A stretch of 64,000 bases of DNA from Turritopsis dohrnii (lineage: Eukaryota > Cnidaria > Hydrozoa > Anthoathecata > Oceaniidae): NCBI GenBank assembly GCA_027922465.2, contig BQMF02000160.1, positions 1 to 64,000 on the forward strand. The letters run 5' to 3'. A program made the position numbers and the translations under genes. The notes beneath the pieces were generated by a model. That model ran no database searches. It was not told where the DNA came from and saw only the letters and a program-made list of their open reading frames with translations. This document shows positions 17,212 through 30,110 of this stretch, piece after piece. Each line of letters opens with the position of its first letter. Position 1 is the first letter of the stretch.

Positions 17212-20200
17212 TTAGCCCATGAGCTAGGTCGATTTCAGGGGGCTCAAGCGAGGGAGTAAGGTTTGATAGGGGTTTTAGCATCCACAAGGCATATATTTTA
17301 AGGAATAATATGTCCCGCTGTGTGAATCGGTAGCTTTTGACCTGAATTTGATGGGTTTTTGGACATGGTCAAATCGAAAATTTCAAATTTGTTTGACCAT
17401 TAAAGTTTAACGCTCTGTTGAACCGAAGGAATTCTTTCAATTTTCAAATCTGACATCATTGGAGAGCTGGCAAAATTCCCTATCCAACAGTGAAAAAAAT
17501 TATTAACTTTATCCAGTTATTTCAGTTTCAAATTCATTTGAATTTTGCATAACAGTTTTTGAGACTCATACTGTATTGCCATCCAAAAGACTTTTCCCGT
17601 GTTATTCCACAAATGTCGATGTACCAACACAAGAAATACGTAACGGGCATCTTCCAAACTTTCCCTAAAATTGTGAATTGACCCAGAAATCATTTTGAAA
17701 TGTTGATTGTCATTCAGTTTTGCAACTTCAAACGTCAAACAAAATTCAATTTAAAACATGCTTGAATGTGTCACATATTCCTTTTAAATGAATTATCACT
17801 GAAGATAAATGTTTCCTGATTATTAAATTATAACCACATGTGTCTGGAAATACACTTCACTTTGGTTACTACTGTCTTTGGTTCAGCAGTTCTATCGTTT
17901 CATGGGTGTGAGATGTCTGACAATTATACATTTTATCCTCATTTCATCCATACATTGATATTGATTACTCTTGATAATGCGATATACACACCTGAAATAG
18001 CAAACCAACTGATAAATTAATAAGAACATAAATTTCACAGTCGCAAAATCATAGTAATAACTTATATTATTTTTCCTAAGGAAAATCATTTTATATAATT
18101 AAATCATATTAATTATTAGACTGAATTCAAATGGTATACATAAAAGGAATATAATTATACAAGAACAAATTATTTGATCCATTGTTTATTAGAAACCGTT
18201 CGTTTTTCAGCTATCTAATTCACTTAAAGGATTTCTCGAAAACTAAAGCTACTTTATCCTATTAGCCATTTCTTTAGGCAAATTGTGTTATAAAGTTTGA
18301 CTTGTGTATACATTATCAATGCTAACACTACAATGCAGTTACTGTATGTTGAATAGCAAATCAGAGAATATTTTTCAACTATTATAAGTGGGTAAATGGT
18401 GTTTACAGTTTTTGTTGTAAAGCAGTCCGATTTAATTGACAAAAGTGACAGGGATTGTATCCTTTCAAACAGATTAATTCTATCATGATGTATACTATGC
18501 TGTTCTGATTATATAGACATTAGAAATAATCAAGGTCAATTTCTTTCTGCATGCAATTTACTAGCCCCGCAGCGTATAATACGTCACATACTGTATCATA
18601 CGTTTTCCAAATAGCAATAAAAATTCAAAATCTCTAAGGACATATTAACAAAATTTTGGTGGTCTCATTGCAACTGATGAGATGATTATACAGGTTTTTC
18701 TTTTATCCCGACACAGGCTATACTTTGAAAATTTTTTGCTCGCGCATTCAAAATGTTATCTGACTGCATTCTACTTGGAAAATCTGATGTGAGCCAAATC
18801 GCCCTTTTTGTATGACTCTGTAATGGATTTCATCGAGTTACGGCAACTGAAAATGCATTTCTCTGTTAGTATTTTCGACAATATTTTATGTTGCCAAAAT
18901 AGCTCCGTTCTGCATAGCTCCACTCCGCAAAAAAATGAACAGGAAATGTCGCATTATTTTATCATCTCATATCGTTTGATTGCATCAACTAGAGAGCATT
19001 AATGCAAGTATCAGTTGCTTATAAACAAAAAACAAGCCACCTGCAACTTCAAATCATATTCTGCATAATACGATTTTGATAGTTCTACAACATATTAAAC
19101 AAAAAAGAGAAATTGAATAGAATTCTGAATTTGGGAAGGTGCCGATATATTCAAGTTATTGAAACAATGATATATCTTTTGAACTATGGAGCTTTCTTTC
19201 CATGGGTCATCTACTGGTGATATTGGTTGGAGGAAATCGAGACATTTGTTTTTGAGCATTTTGACATTTACAGCTGACACTTGCAATATTTGTTTTTGAA
19301 CATTGAGATTTGCGACATTGACCATTGATACATGGATGTGGTAAAGCCATTTCTAACTTTGCGACATTTGCTGTTGATCATCGATTTTGCAGTTGCGACA
19401 TACCCTGTTGATTGCAGCATTTACTGGTGTAACAAAAGGTATTCTAATTAAGTAAAACCTCGTTGAAAAATGTTGATGGAAGAATAGTTTGAAAATATGG
19501 GTAATGCGAAAATACAACTTTCTCTTTGGAATATATGAAAGAAACTCATCTCTACATCAGAGAACTTGTTGAGAAGTACACAAGGGATAGGATGGTTAGA
19601 GAAAACATTGCGAATTCCATATCCTGTAGTGTTAAGATCGCAGTACCTCTTGCAGGTGTGTGAACAGCTGATGGAGAGCAAGTGCATAGAAATATAGAGC
19701 TAAGGTTTCTAGACAGTTGTAAATTCATGGCAAAAACTTCAGATAAACTGTCCTCAAATCTGAATGATGAACAGTGTAAACATTTTCCGTTGTTTTCATT
19801 GACACCATCAACTTAGGTTTCTTAAACAGAAAAAATAGATAGTGCTTGTTAAGAGTCAGATAACTTTGTTTCATGCATTTCATTTGGGATAATAGGAGTT
19901 TCATTCACATCTACGTCTACATCAACATCTTCATGCATGTTAATTGGATCTGTTCTATTCTTACAAAATTTGCGTATGATAAGTATATGTATAAAATAAT
20001 CAACGATCCTCAGAAAAAGAATGTGAAGCGGTTTGGGTTGAAAAGATCTTAGTAACATGTGCGAATAATTATGACAATCGCCAGGGTGATGATGTAACAG
20101 TAGCCTATTTTAAAGTGTTTGCACATATTTCTCATAAAATTGCAATGTCTCAACCAGCGACCAGACGAATTTACAATGAAAAGTCGGACGAACCTCCTGT

Positions 20201-22360
20201 GACAGTTTTTCTTCAAAATATCATCAATAATGACATAAACACTAACAACTTTCAAAATCAATTTTGAGCAAAACTTATGAAATTCTAAATATCAGCAAAA
20301 ACAATTAAATAGGTTTTGAAGCCATCGTAGAATAGGGTCCACAGAAACCTCTCTATACGATATATTTCATAATTATCAGGTTGCCGTCCATGCCTGTTAT
20401 AGTCTGTGCGTTTCAGCAACTACAGCTGTCATCGACTGGCAAAGTTTGAAATTATTTATTGGCGATAATTATAGGATTGAAATGCATCTAAATCAACCAA
20501 TCAGCTATCACTAATTAAATACTAACTATAGTAACTGAAATTATCTACGCAGATCCCGGATGTGGATGTGCGTTCTGAATGTTCGTAATATTTTAAACAT
20601 TTGCTTTTTGTTAAGCCAGTAACCATATTTCAGGGAGTTGGTAAAAAATACTGTTGATATGGGTCTTTCGATCAATACTATTTATCGTCTCGTTCACCTT
20701 TCTAGCTGTCCAAACCTGGTATTTGATCTTTTCATTTTTCCACTCTATAGCATATTTTTGTTCCAACTATGGTCTGACATTTCGTTTTTATCCATGACAC
20801 CATTGATATCATGTATTCTTGAACACGATTTTTCTAATGTACACAGCATTGCAATCCATACAAGGGATTTTCATAGACAATATTAAACCGATTTTCAAGA
20901 CTTATTCTGTCTTTCCGATTTGACAGTAAACTACCCCAGTGTTTTTTTGAGTGAATATAAAGCTTATTTTGTGTTCTTTAATAACTGGACGAAGTATATT
21001 ACTTGTCTCGGGTAAATAAGGCATTGAGACTTTTGCTACTGTCTCATTCTCAACACTTGTTTGACATTTCTTTCACATAGATAAGTTCAAAGTGCAATAA
21101 TATACAAAACTTTAAATAAATCTAAAAAATTGAATTGAAAAAGAATAAAATATGCGAACAAGGTGAACGAAACCAATCGCAAAGGCTGACTCAAATTGAG
21201 TGATATTTGCTTATTATGGTCGTTTTCTGTTATGAATAGATATGTCGTCTCTGAGAGCAGTTATTTGTCGGTGATAATAGGATATGTGTCGCTGTAAGCA
21301 ATATCGTCATCGTCAATCTGATCCAAAGTTAGGATAGATGATGGCTGTGTGGTGAATTCAGAAAGTGCATTATGTAAATGGCCTAATTAAAAACTAAAAA
21401 AACTAAACCAAATTATAATCCAACATATGTAATGTATACAACTGCTAGGACATTTCATCTTAGGTCTTAGGATCAAAGCGGGTGTTTTAACATTTCTAGT
21501 ATACGTGTGAAGGCCTGGCATGCACAATAAACAGGTGGTATATGACAAAGTGAAATATGATAACAGCAATTGTAAATTTGCAAATAAATCTACTGCAACT
21601 CACCATTGCAAACATTCTTTGGATCCGTTTCTGTATAAGCTAATGGTAACTGCATGCTTCCAGTTTGGGTTTGATCAAACTGAAATTTCGTACGGTGTTT
21701 GTATCAGTTTGATTAGGAAAATGCATTGGGTTTACTCGGTTTGTCAAATCCATATGTCTTGTTTGGAGTCGTTGCACAATGACCGCACGACGTCTGCTTT
21801 TATTCCTATAAAAGGATTTAACAGCCCCGTAATTCGTTTGCTGGGATATCTCACTTCTAGTATTCAAATTATAGTCGAATTACATTTAAAACCACATTTA
21901 AAAACTTTGAGAACAACAACCACAATCACCACTCCCATGTAAGTTAGCATTTTCGGTTTGATCTTAATCGTTTGAATAGTCGGTTTGGTTTTAGTAGCCA
22001 CGTCAGATGTAGGTGGAAGCAGGTTAGGGTAATAAATGTCATCTAATAATGAAGACATAAAGTGGACATACAAATTTGATATGCCATTCGAAATTTATGT
22101 CTAGCTTCACTGGCTTTTCAGAGGAACGTATGTGCGGAAAGGGTGTGTATCAATCTGTTAAGGATGGTGCAGTAATCTATTAAAGCTCAGATTATGAAAT
22201 ATTGGAACCGATAGCCGTAGAGCAGAAAAAACTGAAGTTATCGCCTTTTTATTCATTGCGCATGCGCGTAAAATATTATCAAGTAAGCTCATCTTATTCA
22301 GCATAGTTGATTTACTTTATGAAATATTGAAATTGATAGCCCTAATTGGATATTCTTTTG
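17212..22360. other. Anonymous A+T-rich DNA
   Basis: Only short open frames with no recognisable motif, including 21520-21942 plus (140 codons). Around 19190-19430 there are loosely repeated phrases of the type GCGACATTTGCTGTTGATC. I see no gene, RNA or clear element. Confidence 0.6.
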
Positions 22361-22365
22361 TTGAT

Positions 22366-22534
22366 TACAAATCTGCGCAAAGTTGTATTGCAAAACTGCG
22401 CAGCTTCCAAATCACAAATCTGCGCAAAGCTGTATTACAAAACTGCGCAGCTCCAAAATTACAAATCTGCGCAAAGATTATTACAAATCTGCGCAGGTAT
22501 TACAAATCTGCGCAATTATTACAAAACTGCGCAT
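22366..22534. repeat. TGCGCA-containing short tandem array
   Basis: About nine copies of a degenerate 16-32 bp unit of the form TTACAAATCTGCGCAA or TTACAAAACTGCGCAG, each centred on the palindrome TGCGCA. A separate TTGCGCATGCGCG lies about 110 bp upstream. The open frames that cross the array are products of its periodicity. Confidence 0.85.
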
Positions 22535-22540
22535 AACACT

Positions 22541-23821
22541 CAGTTAATATCCTGTTTCAATTTTACTGTTACTGTGTCAATTTTACTCCTTTTTTATTGA
22601 TAAAGAAGGGGTAAAATGAAGAAGAAAACTGCATAAAATTTTACTGGAAAACTTACATGTTCTTGTTCCAGGAGCAAAGGCCAAAAATTGATGTTTCAAC
22701 GATCCGCAAAATATTTCCACCAAAAAGATTTTACCACCATAATAATACATTACATACCGAGGGAAGTCATGCGTCCACTATGATAGATATACAAATCAGC
22801 TTCACAAAAACATTATCCCAATGCTCTGCATAGGACGTGTATTTTTGAAATATGTGTTTGTCAAAATCTATATAAATTACAATCTACGTTCCAGTAGACA
22901 TTGTTGCTTCACTGCCATATCATTTTTCATAGTGCATTTCTTTTAATATCTGTTCGAAGCTTTAAAGTTTCCGATCAATCTTTAGGGGGTTGTTTTGAAT
23001 GATGCAATGGAACTGGTTTTTCACAATAGCCTGATGACTTTTACATAGATAAAACATCACTAACCTAATAGATTACATACCGGCCTGTTTTAATTGTATT
23101 TTCTGTGGAATATCTATTAACGCACACCATAAAGGTAGTACTTACATAACGTGATCAGCAAGTCAAGGAATGGAACTGGTGAATCTCTTATTTAACAGCC
23201 TCTTTTCACATTAGTTACCCGAAAATATCCTGAGGACATGGTGTTTAGCTTTAGAACAAGATCGTTACGTCTTTGATAGTTTATTTTCAGAAATCTCCAT
23301 TCCATTCCATTCTTTCAAACTGAATTTTGGATTGAAGCAGAAGAGTGAAAGGACGTTAGCGTACCATTGCATCAAATATCGACTGGTGCTTATTATTTTT
23401 GGACGTGAAGTAAACCCAGCTCTGCTCCCTGAAAACAAAATCTGCATATCAGGGAAATGTTTTACTAAAAGGAGTAGCAATTTACTGAGCTATGTGGTTT
23501 TAGTAAACCATTTGTAATCCTGAATTTGCACCAGGCTTTTTTTATCATAGGTTTGAAACTCTTTTGTGGGAAATTAACAATTAAAAATAATGTATTTTTT
23601 CACCAAACACTTAAATAGACTTCGAGTAATACGTGCACTTTGAATTACGGAGACAACTTTTTGTTTTGGTACATTATAATGGTAGATCTTTATTCGCAAT
23701 TGGTGTATAGACTTTTTTATTTCATTCTTATAAGAAAGTCCATTATGGGTTTAAACAGCTTCGGATTCCTCGCAACTTAACGGAACATTTCTCGCATGTT
23801 AAAAACATTTGAAATAAGTAA
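22541..23821. other. Anonymous DNA
   Basis: No gene or repeat recognised; short overlapping open frames near 23265-23517 on both strands lack motifs. Confidence 0.55.
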
Positions 23822-23891
23822 TATTTACACATACCAGAACCGTAAGAAATACCTTCTATTTACACATACCAGAACCGTAAGAAATACCTTC
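23822..23891. repeat. Exact 35-bp tandem duplication
   Basis: TATTTACACATACCAGAACC and the following 15 bases occur twice in succession (23822-23856, 23857-23891). The second copy runs into the end of the Mutator-like frame. Confidence 0.9.
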
Positions 23892-26043
23892 TTTTTGAAT
23901 TTTTAAGTAATTTTTTTTCTTTTTATTATTTCTGAGAATTTTACGACAATTTTTTTGCGGTGACATTGCTTTGTAGACTGATAACCGCTTCCTTCTCAAA
24001 TTTACCGCACCACATAATTTCTTCATATGTACCCCTGGTTCGATATTTAGTTCTTCCAGTGTATCCAAAGCAGCCTTCTGTCCATAATTGAAATGGCTGA
24101 TAGCATCAAATGTTGCAAAACACAATGTACTAAGCCCAGTATGTGTAGATTTAGGAACGCGGTTCCAAATGGTACCATTGAATGATTCGTTGGCATTTTG
24201 TGTCTTCCCGTGCAGACATTTCTTCAACATTGACTGTTTACAGAGATCAGTGTACGCTGGCAAAATTGCTTTTCGAACATCCAAAGGCAGTTCACCTTTA
24301 GATTTATATAAGGTTGTGTTGTTTAGTTGGCCAAGGTGGTACTGGCACCAAGAATCACTAGCATTTGTACACGACTGATACGAATGATATCTAGCAACAT
24401 TAAATTTAAATTTAAATTTACTAAAGAGAGTTCGTCCACAACTAACGTCAGAAGCAGCAAAAACTATATACAGATCGATGATCGAGCCAATCATGTTATA
24501 CTGCGCACCAATACATGCCGTATTTCACACCAAAGGGAAACAGATCGAGAAAAGAGCTTTAAAAATCATCGGCAAAGCAAACGATAACGATTTATCAAAC
24601 AAAGTCCAACAAAGAACCGCAATTGAAGTCTTCAAATATCTCTATGGTATTAAACCAAACATTAACATCCTCGCGATCCTGAGATTTGATCACGAGATTT
24701 ACACGAGGGGAAACGGAAATCGGTTGATCATCCCAAGTTGCCGTAATGACGCTGGTAGGAAATCCTTTACCGTCCAAGGAGCATTAATATTTAACAAAAT
24801 TCCACAAGACTGTAGAAAAGAAATTTCTTTTGTAAACTTTAAAAGGTTTATCTCAAATTTTAAGTTTTGATTGAGTTCAATTGCTTATCTATGTCTAATT
24901 TGCAAATTACTTAGTGACCTCAATTTCGTTTTCAATCTCAGACTCAATTCTTTTCTTATTTATTCTTGCCAGCCAGTATGTTTTATATAGTTTTTATCTT
25001 ATGTTGCAGGTCCTTCATTTATAGCAGAATTTTATTTTTCTGACGAAGTCAACCTGTGTAAATATGTTTTTAATAAATAAATAAATAAATAATGGTACAT
25101 TGACCGAGACAAGCTTCCTCATTGCGTCTAGATTTCTAAAACTTTGCCTGAGAGCAATTCCAAATAATTCTGCAAAGTGTCTATTTTGGCATCAGTTAAT
25201 CTTCCTCTACCTCCTTAACCATTGGTGTTTTTCTTTAATTTGCGTAAACGACAGCCAACAGGTTTTTGGTAACGACCTACACACTCAAAATTTGTAACGC
25301 TTTTACCCGTACAAATGTTCTCAACAGAAGAAAATGCCTTGCTATCGCCATCTCCATCTCTTTTTCATACTAGTACAACCCTTGCATGATTTGGAAAGAA
25401 TAGCCACATCAAGAACTTTCCCTGTATCAACAGAGATAGCAGTAGTAACACCACAGAGATAACGGTGGTACCATCAACCGAAACACCAACCTCAGCGCTT
25501 TTATTATTTTCACGTAAAATGGCTGCAGCATCAGACATATTCTGTTCAGCAACAGTTTTTGATGCTTGTTTAATTCTAGTTGCCATATTGTCATAGCTTC
25601 TGGATGTCATTCGTGGTGGCATATTTAAATAACCGCATAATTTAGATATAAGTGAGTTGTCCTACACCAATACTACGAAAATCGTCAGACAGCTCTTGCA
25701 GTAACTTCCATTGTTTTCATTCCTCTGCCTTTATCACCATTACTTGTAGAAACTTCATTGGATGTATAAAATTCCTGAATAAATGGGCAGGAACTGCAAT
25801 GAATTTTTAAAAAACTAGAAAGTCCCCTTTTCTTTTCAACAACATATGTCATTCGAGGGATGTGTTAAAACAGCTCGGACACGCCAACAACTACAAAATA
25901 TTGGCGTCGTTATGACTTTTTTTACTGAGTTTTTTTCCTTTATTTGGGTTTCTTCTTTCCTTGTTGTACTTTTTCTTACTACTTTGATTTGTATAACGTC
26001 CTGCATCATCTTTATCTCTAGTTCTTTCTTCTTTCTTCTCCAT
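23856..26043 (-). pseudogene. Mutator-like transposase-domain gene, frame-broken and split by a LINE
   Basis: On the minus strand from ATG 26041-26043 there is a Lys-rich start (MEKKEERTRDKDDAGRYTNQ). It is followed in mixed frames by a Cys pair in KIHCSSCPFI, MPPRMTSRSYDNMATRIKQA with SKTVAEQNMSDAA and VGVSVDGT, then GDGDSKAFSSV, FECVGRYQKPVGCRLRKLKK and LTDAKIDTLQNY. Past the LINE insert (24396-25092) the frame 23856-24395 has SWCQYHLGQ, LKKCLHGKTQNANESFNGTI and FNYGQKAALDTLEELNIEPG. This order matches the Mutator-like transposase domain family found in many invertebrates. It contains several stops and frameshifts, so it is non-functional. Confidence 0.75.
24396..25092 (+). mobile_element. 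5'-truncated LINE (RT C-terminal end) inserted in the Mutator-like gene
   Basis: From about 24412 the plus strand reads LKRVRPQLTSEAAKTIYRSM, then MLYCAPIHAVFHTKGKQIEK with RALKIIGK, YTRGNGNRL and KSFTVQGALIFNKIP, stopping at 24870. This is the region after the thumb of CR1/L2/RTE-type reverse transcriptases. A 3' UTR and an (AATA)n tail end at about 25092. ACATT flanks both sides as a probable 5-bp target duplication, and the interrupted Mutator frame resumes across the site. Confidence 0.8.
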
Positions 26044-26979
26044 TACAAAATCAATCAAAAAACATAGAACTACAGCTTTCAGTATTCACTTTTCAATCAG
26101 TTCAGTCAGTTTATCCATTTCTGGATTGGTATAGCCAAAAACTATACGAAAAGGTATAAATAACAGACCACAGAACTTAGGACAAAAAAGGCCATAAAAT
26201 GACTGTTTTGAGGGTAAAGAAACAACGTAAAAAATGTCCAAAGAAATTTTTTACTAGAAGGTGTCACAAAATCCTATTTTCCTCAAAATGCATTAACTTT
26301 TAAGGGGAAAAAAGTTTAGAATAAAAAACTACGATAAATCTTGGACAAGAAAGTTTCTTTGAAAACTTAATTTGATTATATAGAGAATCCACATGTAGTC
26401 TTTCCAGTTGTTTAACTTAGCAAATAATGCTGGAGTATAAAGTCTGTTAAAGCATTAACATATGAGACATTCGACATAGAAAACATCGTCCTTCTACATT
26501 CCACATCAAATAAATTATTACGTGAAATAATTCTTAAGTCACCTAAAGAACGAATAAATCAATATGATGGATGTTATTTTCACATTTTTACTTTTTTCAT
26601 TTCTCCTTGAGATTTTCTCATTTTACCCTAATTTCAACATCTCCATAAACAAAAAAACTTTACGATGGTAAGAGTTGCTGGACTGCATTAAAAAATTTTT
26701 TATTACAAAAATGCAGAATCTCATTAACACCATTATTCTTTATCAGTTATTCCTACAATTGATTCAATATTTCTTCCATCGGTTTTACAATTAATTTGGC
26801 GCAAACAACTTTATCTGTCAAAGCCTCCAAAAGACCTCTCATTAAATACAGTAACAGTTCGATAAGTTTGCCATAACTTTAACATCACTTTATGACTTCC
26901 ATTACCACGTAATAAAATCACTTCGCAATAAATCGGGCTTAAATTTCAGAACAACTTAAAAGCGCCTTCCACATTTTCC
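26044..26979. other. Anonymous A+T-rich DNA
   Basis: No gene, RNA or clear element seen. Confidence 0.55.
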
Positions 26980-28210
26980 TCAACCACAATACTATTTGGT
27001 TGGAATTTATTTCTACGGTAACCATTTGTTCAAGACATTCAACATCCTTTACTATATCCAGTTTGCAATGAACTTGGATGGGCGGTCCCAGTTCTACGCA
27101 AATGCTGCAATCAAGATTTCTTTCAATCTTCGTGATATTCGGATTGCGTTTAAGATCGCCATCTATTGATTCTTTCTAGCAATACACAATTCATCCATAT
27201 ATCATTAAACCTGGGTGCGGTCCAGGTTAATGCAAAAGCTCATTCCAAGATTGACTCAATCACAATAGAATTTGGTTGAAAGTTATTTTTACGATAACCG
27301 TCTGTTCGAGATATACACCGTCTTTCACTTTATCCAGTTTGCAATGAACTTGGATGGGCGGTTCCAGTTCTACGCAAATGCTGCAATCAAGATTTCTTTC
27401 AATCTCCGTGATATTCAGAGTTACGTTTAAGATCGCCATCTGTTGATTCTTTCTAGCAATACACAATTCATCCATATAACATTATACCTGGGTGCGGTCC
27501 AGATTAATGCAAAAGCTCATTCCAAGATTGACTCAATCACAATAGAATTTCGTTGAAGGTTATTTATACGATAACAGTCTGTTCAAGATATACACCGTCA
27601 TCTACTTTATCCAGTTTGTAATGAACTTGGATGGGCGGTCCCAGTTCTACGCAAATGCTGCAATCAAGATTTCTTTCAATCTTCGTGATATTCGGATTGC
27701 GTTTAAGATCGCCATCTATTGATTCTTTCTAGCAATACACAATTCATCCATATATCATTAAACCTGGGTGCGGTCCAGGTTAATGCAAAAGCTCAATCCA
27801 AGATTGACTCAATCACAATACAATTTGGTTGAAAGTTATTTTTACGATAACCGTCTGTTCGAGATATACACCGTCTTTTACTCTATTCAGTTTGCAATGA
27901 ACTTGGATGGGCGGTCCCAGTTCTACGCAAATGCTGCAATCAAGATTTCTTTCAATCTCCGTGATATTCAGAGTTACGTTTAAGATCGCCATCTGTTGAT
28001 TCTTTCTAGCAATACACAATTCATCCATATAACATTAAACCTGAGTGCGGTCCAGGTCAATGCAAAAGCTCATTCGAAGATTGACTCAATCACAATACAA
28101 TTGCAATAAATTTGGCGGTCCCAGTTCTACGCAAATGCTGCAATCAGGATTTCTTTCAATCTCCGTAATGTTGAGTTGAGCGTTACGTTTTAGATCAGCT
28201 TCTTCTGATT
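26980..28210. repeat. Tandem array with a 276-bp unit, about 4.5 copies
   Basis: The anchor CAGTTTGCAATGAACTTGGA (or a near match) starts at 27059, 27335, 27612 and 27888, a period of 276-277 bp. The unit also includes CTACGCAAATGCTGCAATCA and GATTCTTTCTAGCAATACAC. A partial, deleted copy ends near 28200. Alternate units are closer to each other (units 1 and 3; units 2 and 4), which suggests amplification as a 552-bp dimer. Open frames in the array (27260-27475, 27813-28028) are near-identical because they are repeat copies. Confidence 0.92.
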
Positions 28211-29325
28211 TTTTTCCAATACGACTTTATTCTCCATTTTGCCTTAAATCTTCTTTTTTCTATTTTGCAATGAACTTTGGCGGCGTTCCTAAGTTAATAC
28301 AGAAAATACATTCAAATTCCCATCTGTCACGATTAACTATTTGAATTTTCTCTTTAATTAAAATCTTACTTCTGCAATAATTGTAATTGCTTTGTGCATT
28401 TCACAATAACTTTTTTTGGTACTCCACTGTCCAGGTTTCGGTCCTGTGTTTCTTTGGATCTTCTTTCTTTGTTCTCGACTGTTTTGGATGTTTAGGCTCT
28501 GTCTTCTTTTGTCGAATCTAGAGAAATTGTTATTCAGAAAATTATTATCGTCTATTTCTGTCTATTTTCTCATTCCTTCATTGCTTTCAATTAACTTGAT
28601 TGCTATTTCTGATATTGTTACTCTCTTCTGTTATCTGCCCAATGCATTTCCTAATAACCAGGCTCCAATTCTTTTCAATAATTCTATCAAACATCTTTCT
28701 TGTTCATAGTCTCTGTGTATTAAACTTTCCAAACGGATTTAGGCCTTAAATGTAAAGTGAGTCTGTTTGCTACCTTGATTTATTGGTATGCTAGAAAACC
28801 ATTACATTTTACATTTTATTTCCTTTATTTTCCTTGCTGTTAAACGTCAGCATACTTTTATGCGCATTGTGTGTCCCGTTTTATGAAGATAGTGCATAAC
28901 CATTTTCTCGATTTGTACCAAATACCTTCTGGCGTTTTTATGTAAGCCTTATTTACACTAGCAAATACATTACTATTGCATATTTTCCTTACTGTAAGAA
29001 ATGGTAATGATTTATGACGTTTGATTTAAAAACGGTAAAAATTTTACGCGGAATCTCAGATGAATGAGTTTAGATGTCTGTTTTGTATAATGCAAGTTAG
29101 TTTTAAAATGCTGTACCGTTTGTGCCATATGACTTTTGTTATCAAATAAGTTGTAGTTTTGTTACATGATGTTTCCACACTGAATGAATCTTGAGTGAAG
29201 TTGCATCTAAATACGTGTAGAGAACCTTAGACCTGTTTAAGTTTTAAAAGATCACATGAGAAAATATCATCGTAGTTCAACGAATTTATCAATGTTATTG
29301 TTCACTCATTTTGATTTTATATTCG
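28211..29325. other. Anonymous A+T-rich DNA
   Basis: No gene recognised. A weak, degenerate continuation of the 276-bp unit may reach 28320 (TTTTGCAATGAACTTTGGC). Confidence 0.5.
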
Positions 29326-29470
29326 TTTTATTATTATTATTATTATTATTATTAATGAAATGTATTTGGCATTTCCACATTACATGGCTATTCGTCCAAA
29401 ATTTTAAAATATATGTACATTGTTAAAACATTATTATAAATATATTATTATATAAATAACAATTAAAACC
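29326..29470 (-). repeat. Interspersed repeat 3' end with (TTA)n tail
   Basis: A (TTA)n microsatellite is followed by AATGAAATGTATTTGGCATT and TACATGGCTATTCGTCC. The same arrangement, with AAATGTATTTCAGGGTAATC and TACATAGCTATTCTCCC, occurs after (TAA)n at 39392-39475. They are copies of the 3' end of one retroposon family in minus orientation. Confidence 0.6.
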
Positions 29471-29805
29471 TTGGTTTAAAAGGGAGAAGTAGCTGACTAT
29501 CCATTTAAGTTGATAACGAGAGTTATCGGTTGACTGCTCCGGCCTACCGTTTACATAAGATAAACCAGCCTGCTTTACGGAAATACGAAGATATCGTAGA
29601 GTGGGTTAGAATTTTCTGGAGATTTAATTTAACCGGTTTTTGAAATTACATGGGAAACAGTTTTACAAGACCGTCGTAGAATTTAGTTGGTTTAACCTGC
29701 AAATTCAATGCGGCCGAGGTACATGCAGAAAAACGAAAATTGTTGACTCACCAAATCTGAAATTGCGATTCAACATTTCGTGTTAAGTATACGCTATTCC
29801 AATCT

Positions 29806-30110
29806 TTGTTGTCTTTGTTGATTGTTTGTTTGTTTGTTATTTATGTCTTCTTCTTGCGATTTATTGCTACTGTTTGCTCTTTTCGTTACTTTACTTATCT
29901 GATTGTTTATCCCTGTTGTTGCGCTTGTTCCATTCGTTGTTTATCATTTCTCATATTATTTGTTATTATTGCTTGTTTGTTCTTCATGTTATTTCTGCTG
30001 CTGTTTGTTGTTGTTCTTCTTCTTATACTCTGCTGTTTGTTGTTTGTTTGTTCTTCTTGTTGTTTCTTTTATTGTTTCTTTTATTTGTTGTTGTTGTTGT
30101 TGAATATTAC
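29806..30110. repeat. TTG/TTC-rich low-complexity DNA
   Basis: Degenerate (TTGTTGTTC)n-like sequence; a similar tract lies at 30830-31000. Open frames here code for runs of Leu, Phe, Cys and Val and are compositional artefacts. Confidence 0.8.

Noticed and set aside
22327..22600. Two overlapping frames with repeated CAKL/TNLR-like phrases
   Set aside because: They translate the TGCGCA tandem array and are not genes.
27260..28028. Near-identical 71-aa frames MDELCIARKNQQMAILNVTL
   Set aside because: They are copies of the 276-bp satellite unit, present on repeat period, with no other support for coding.
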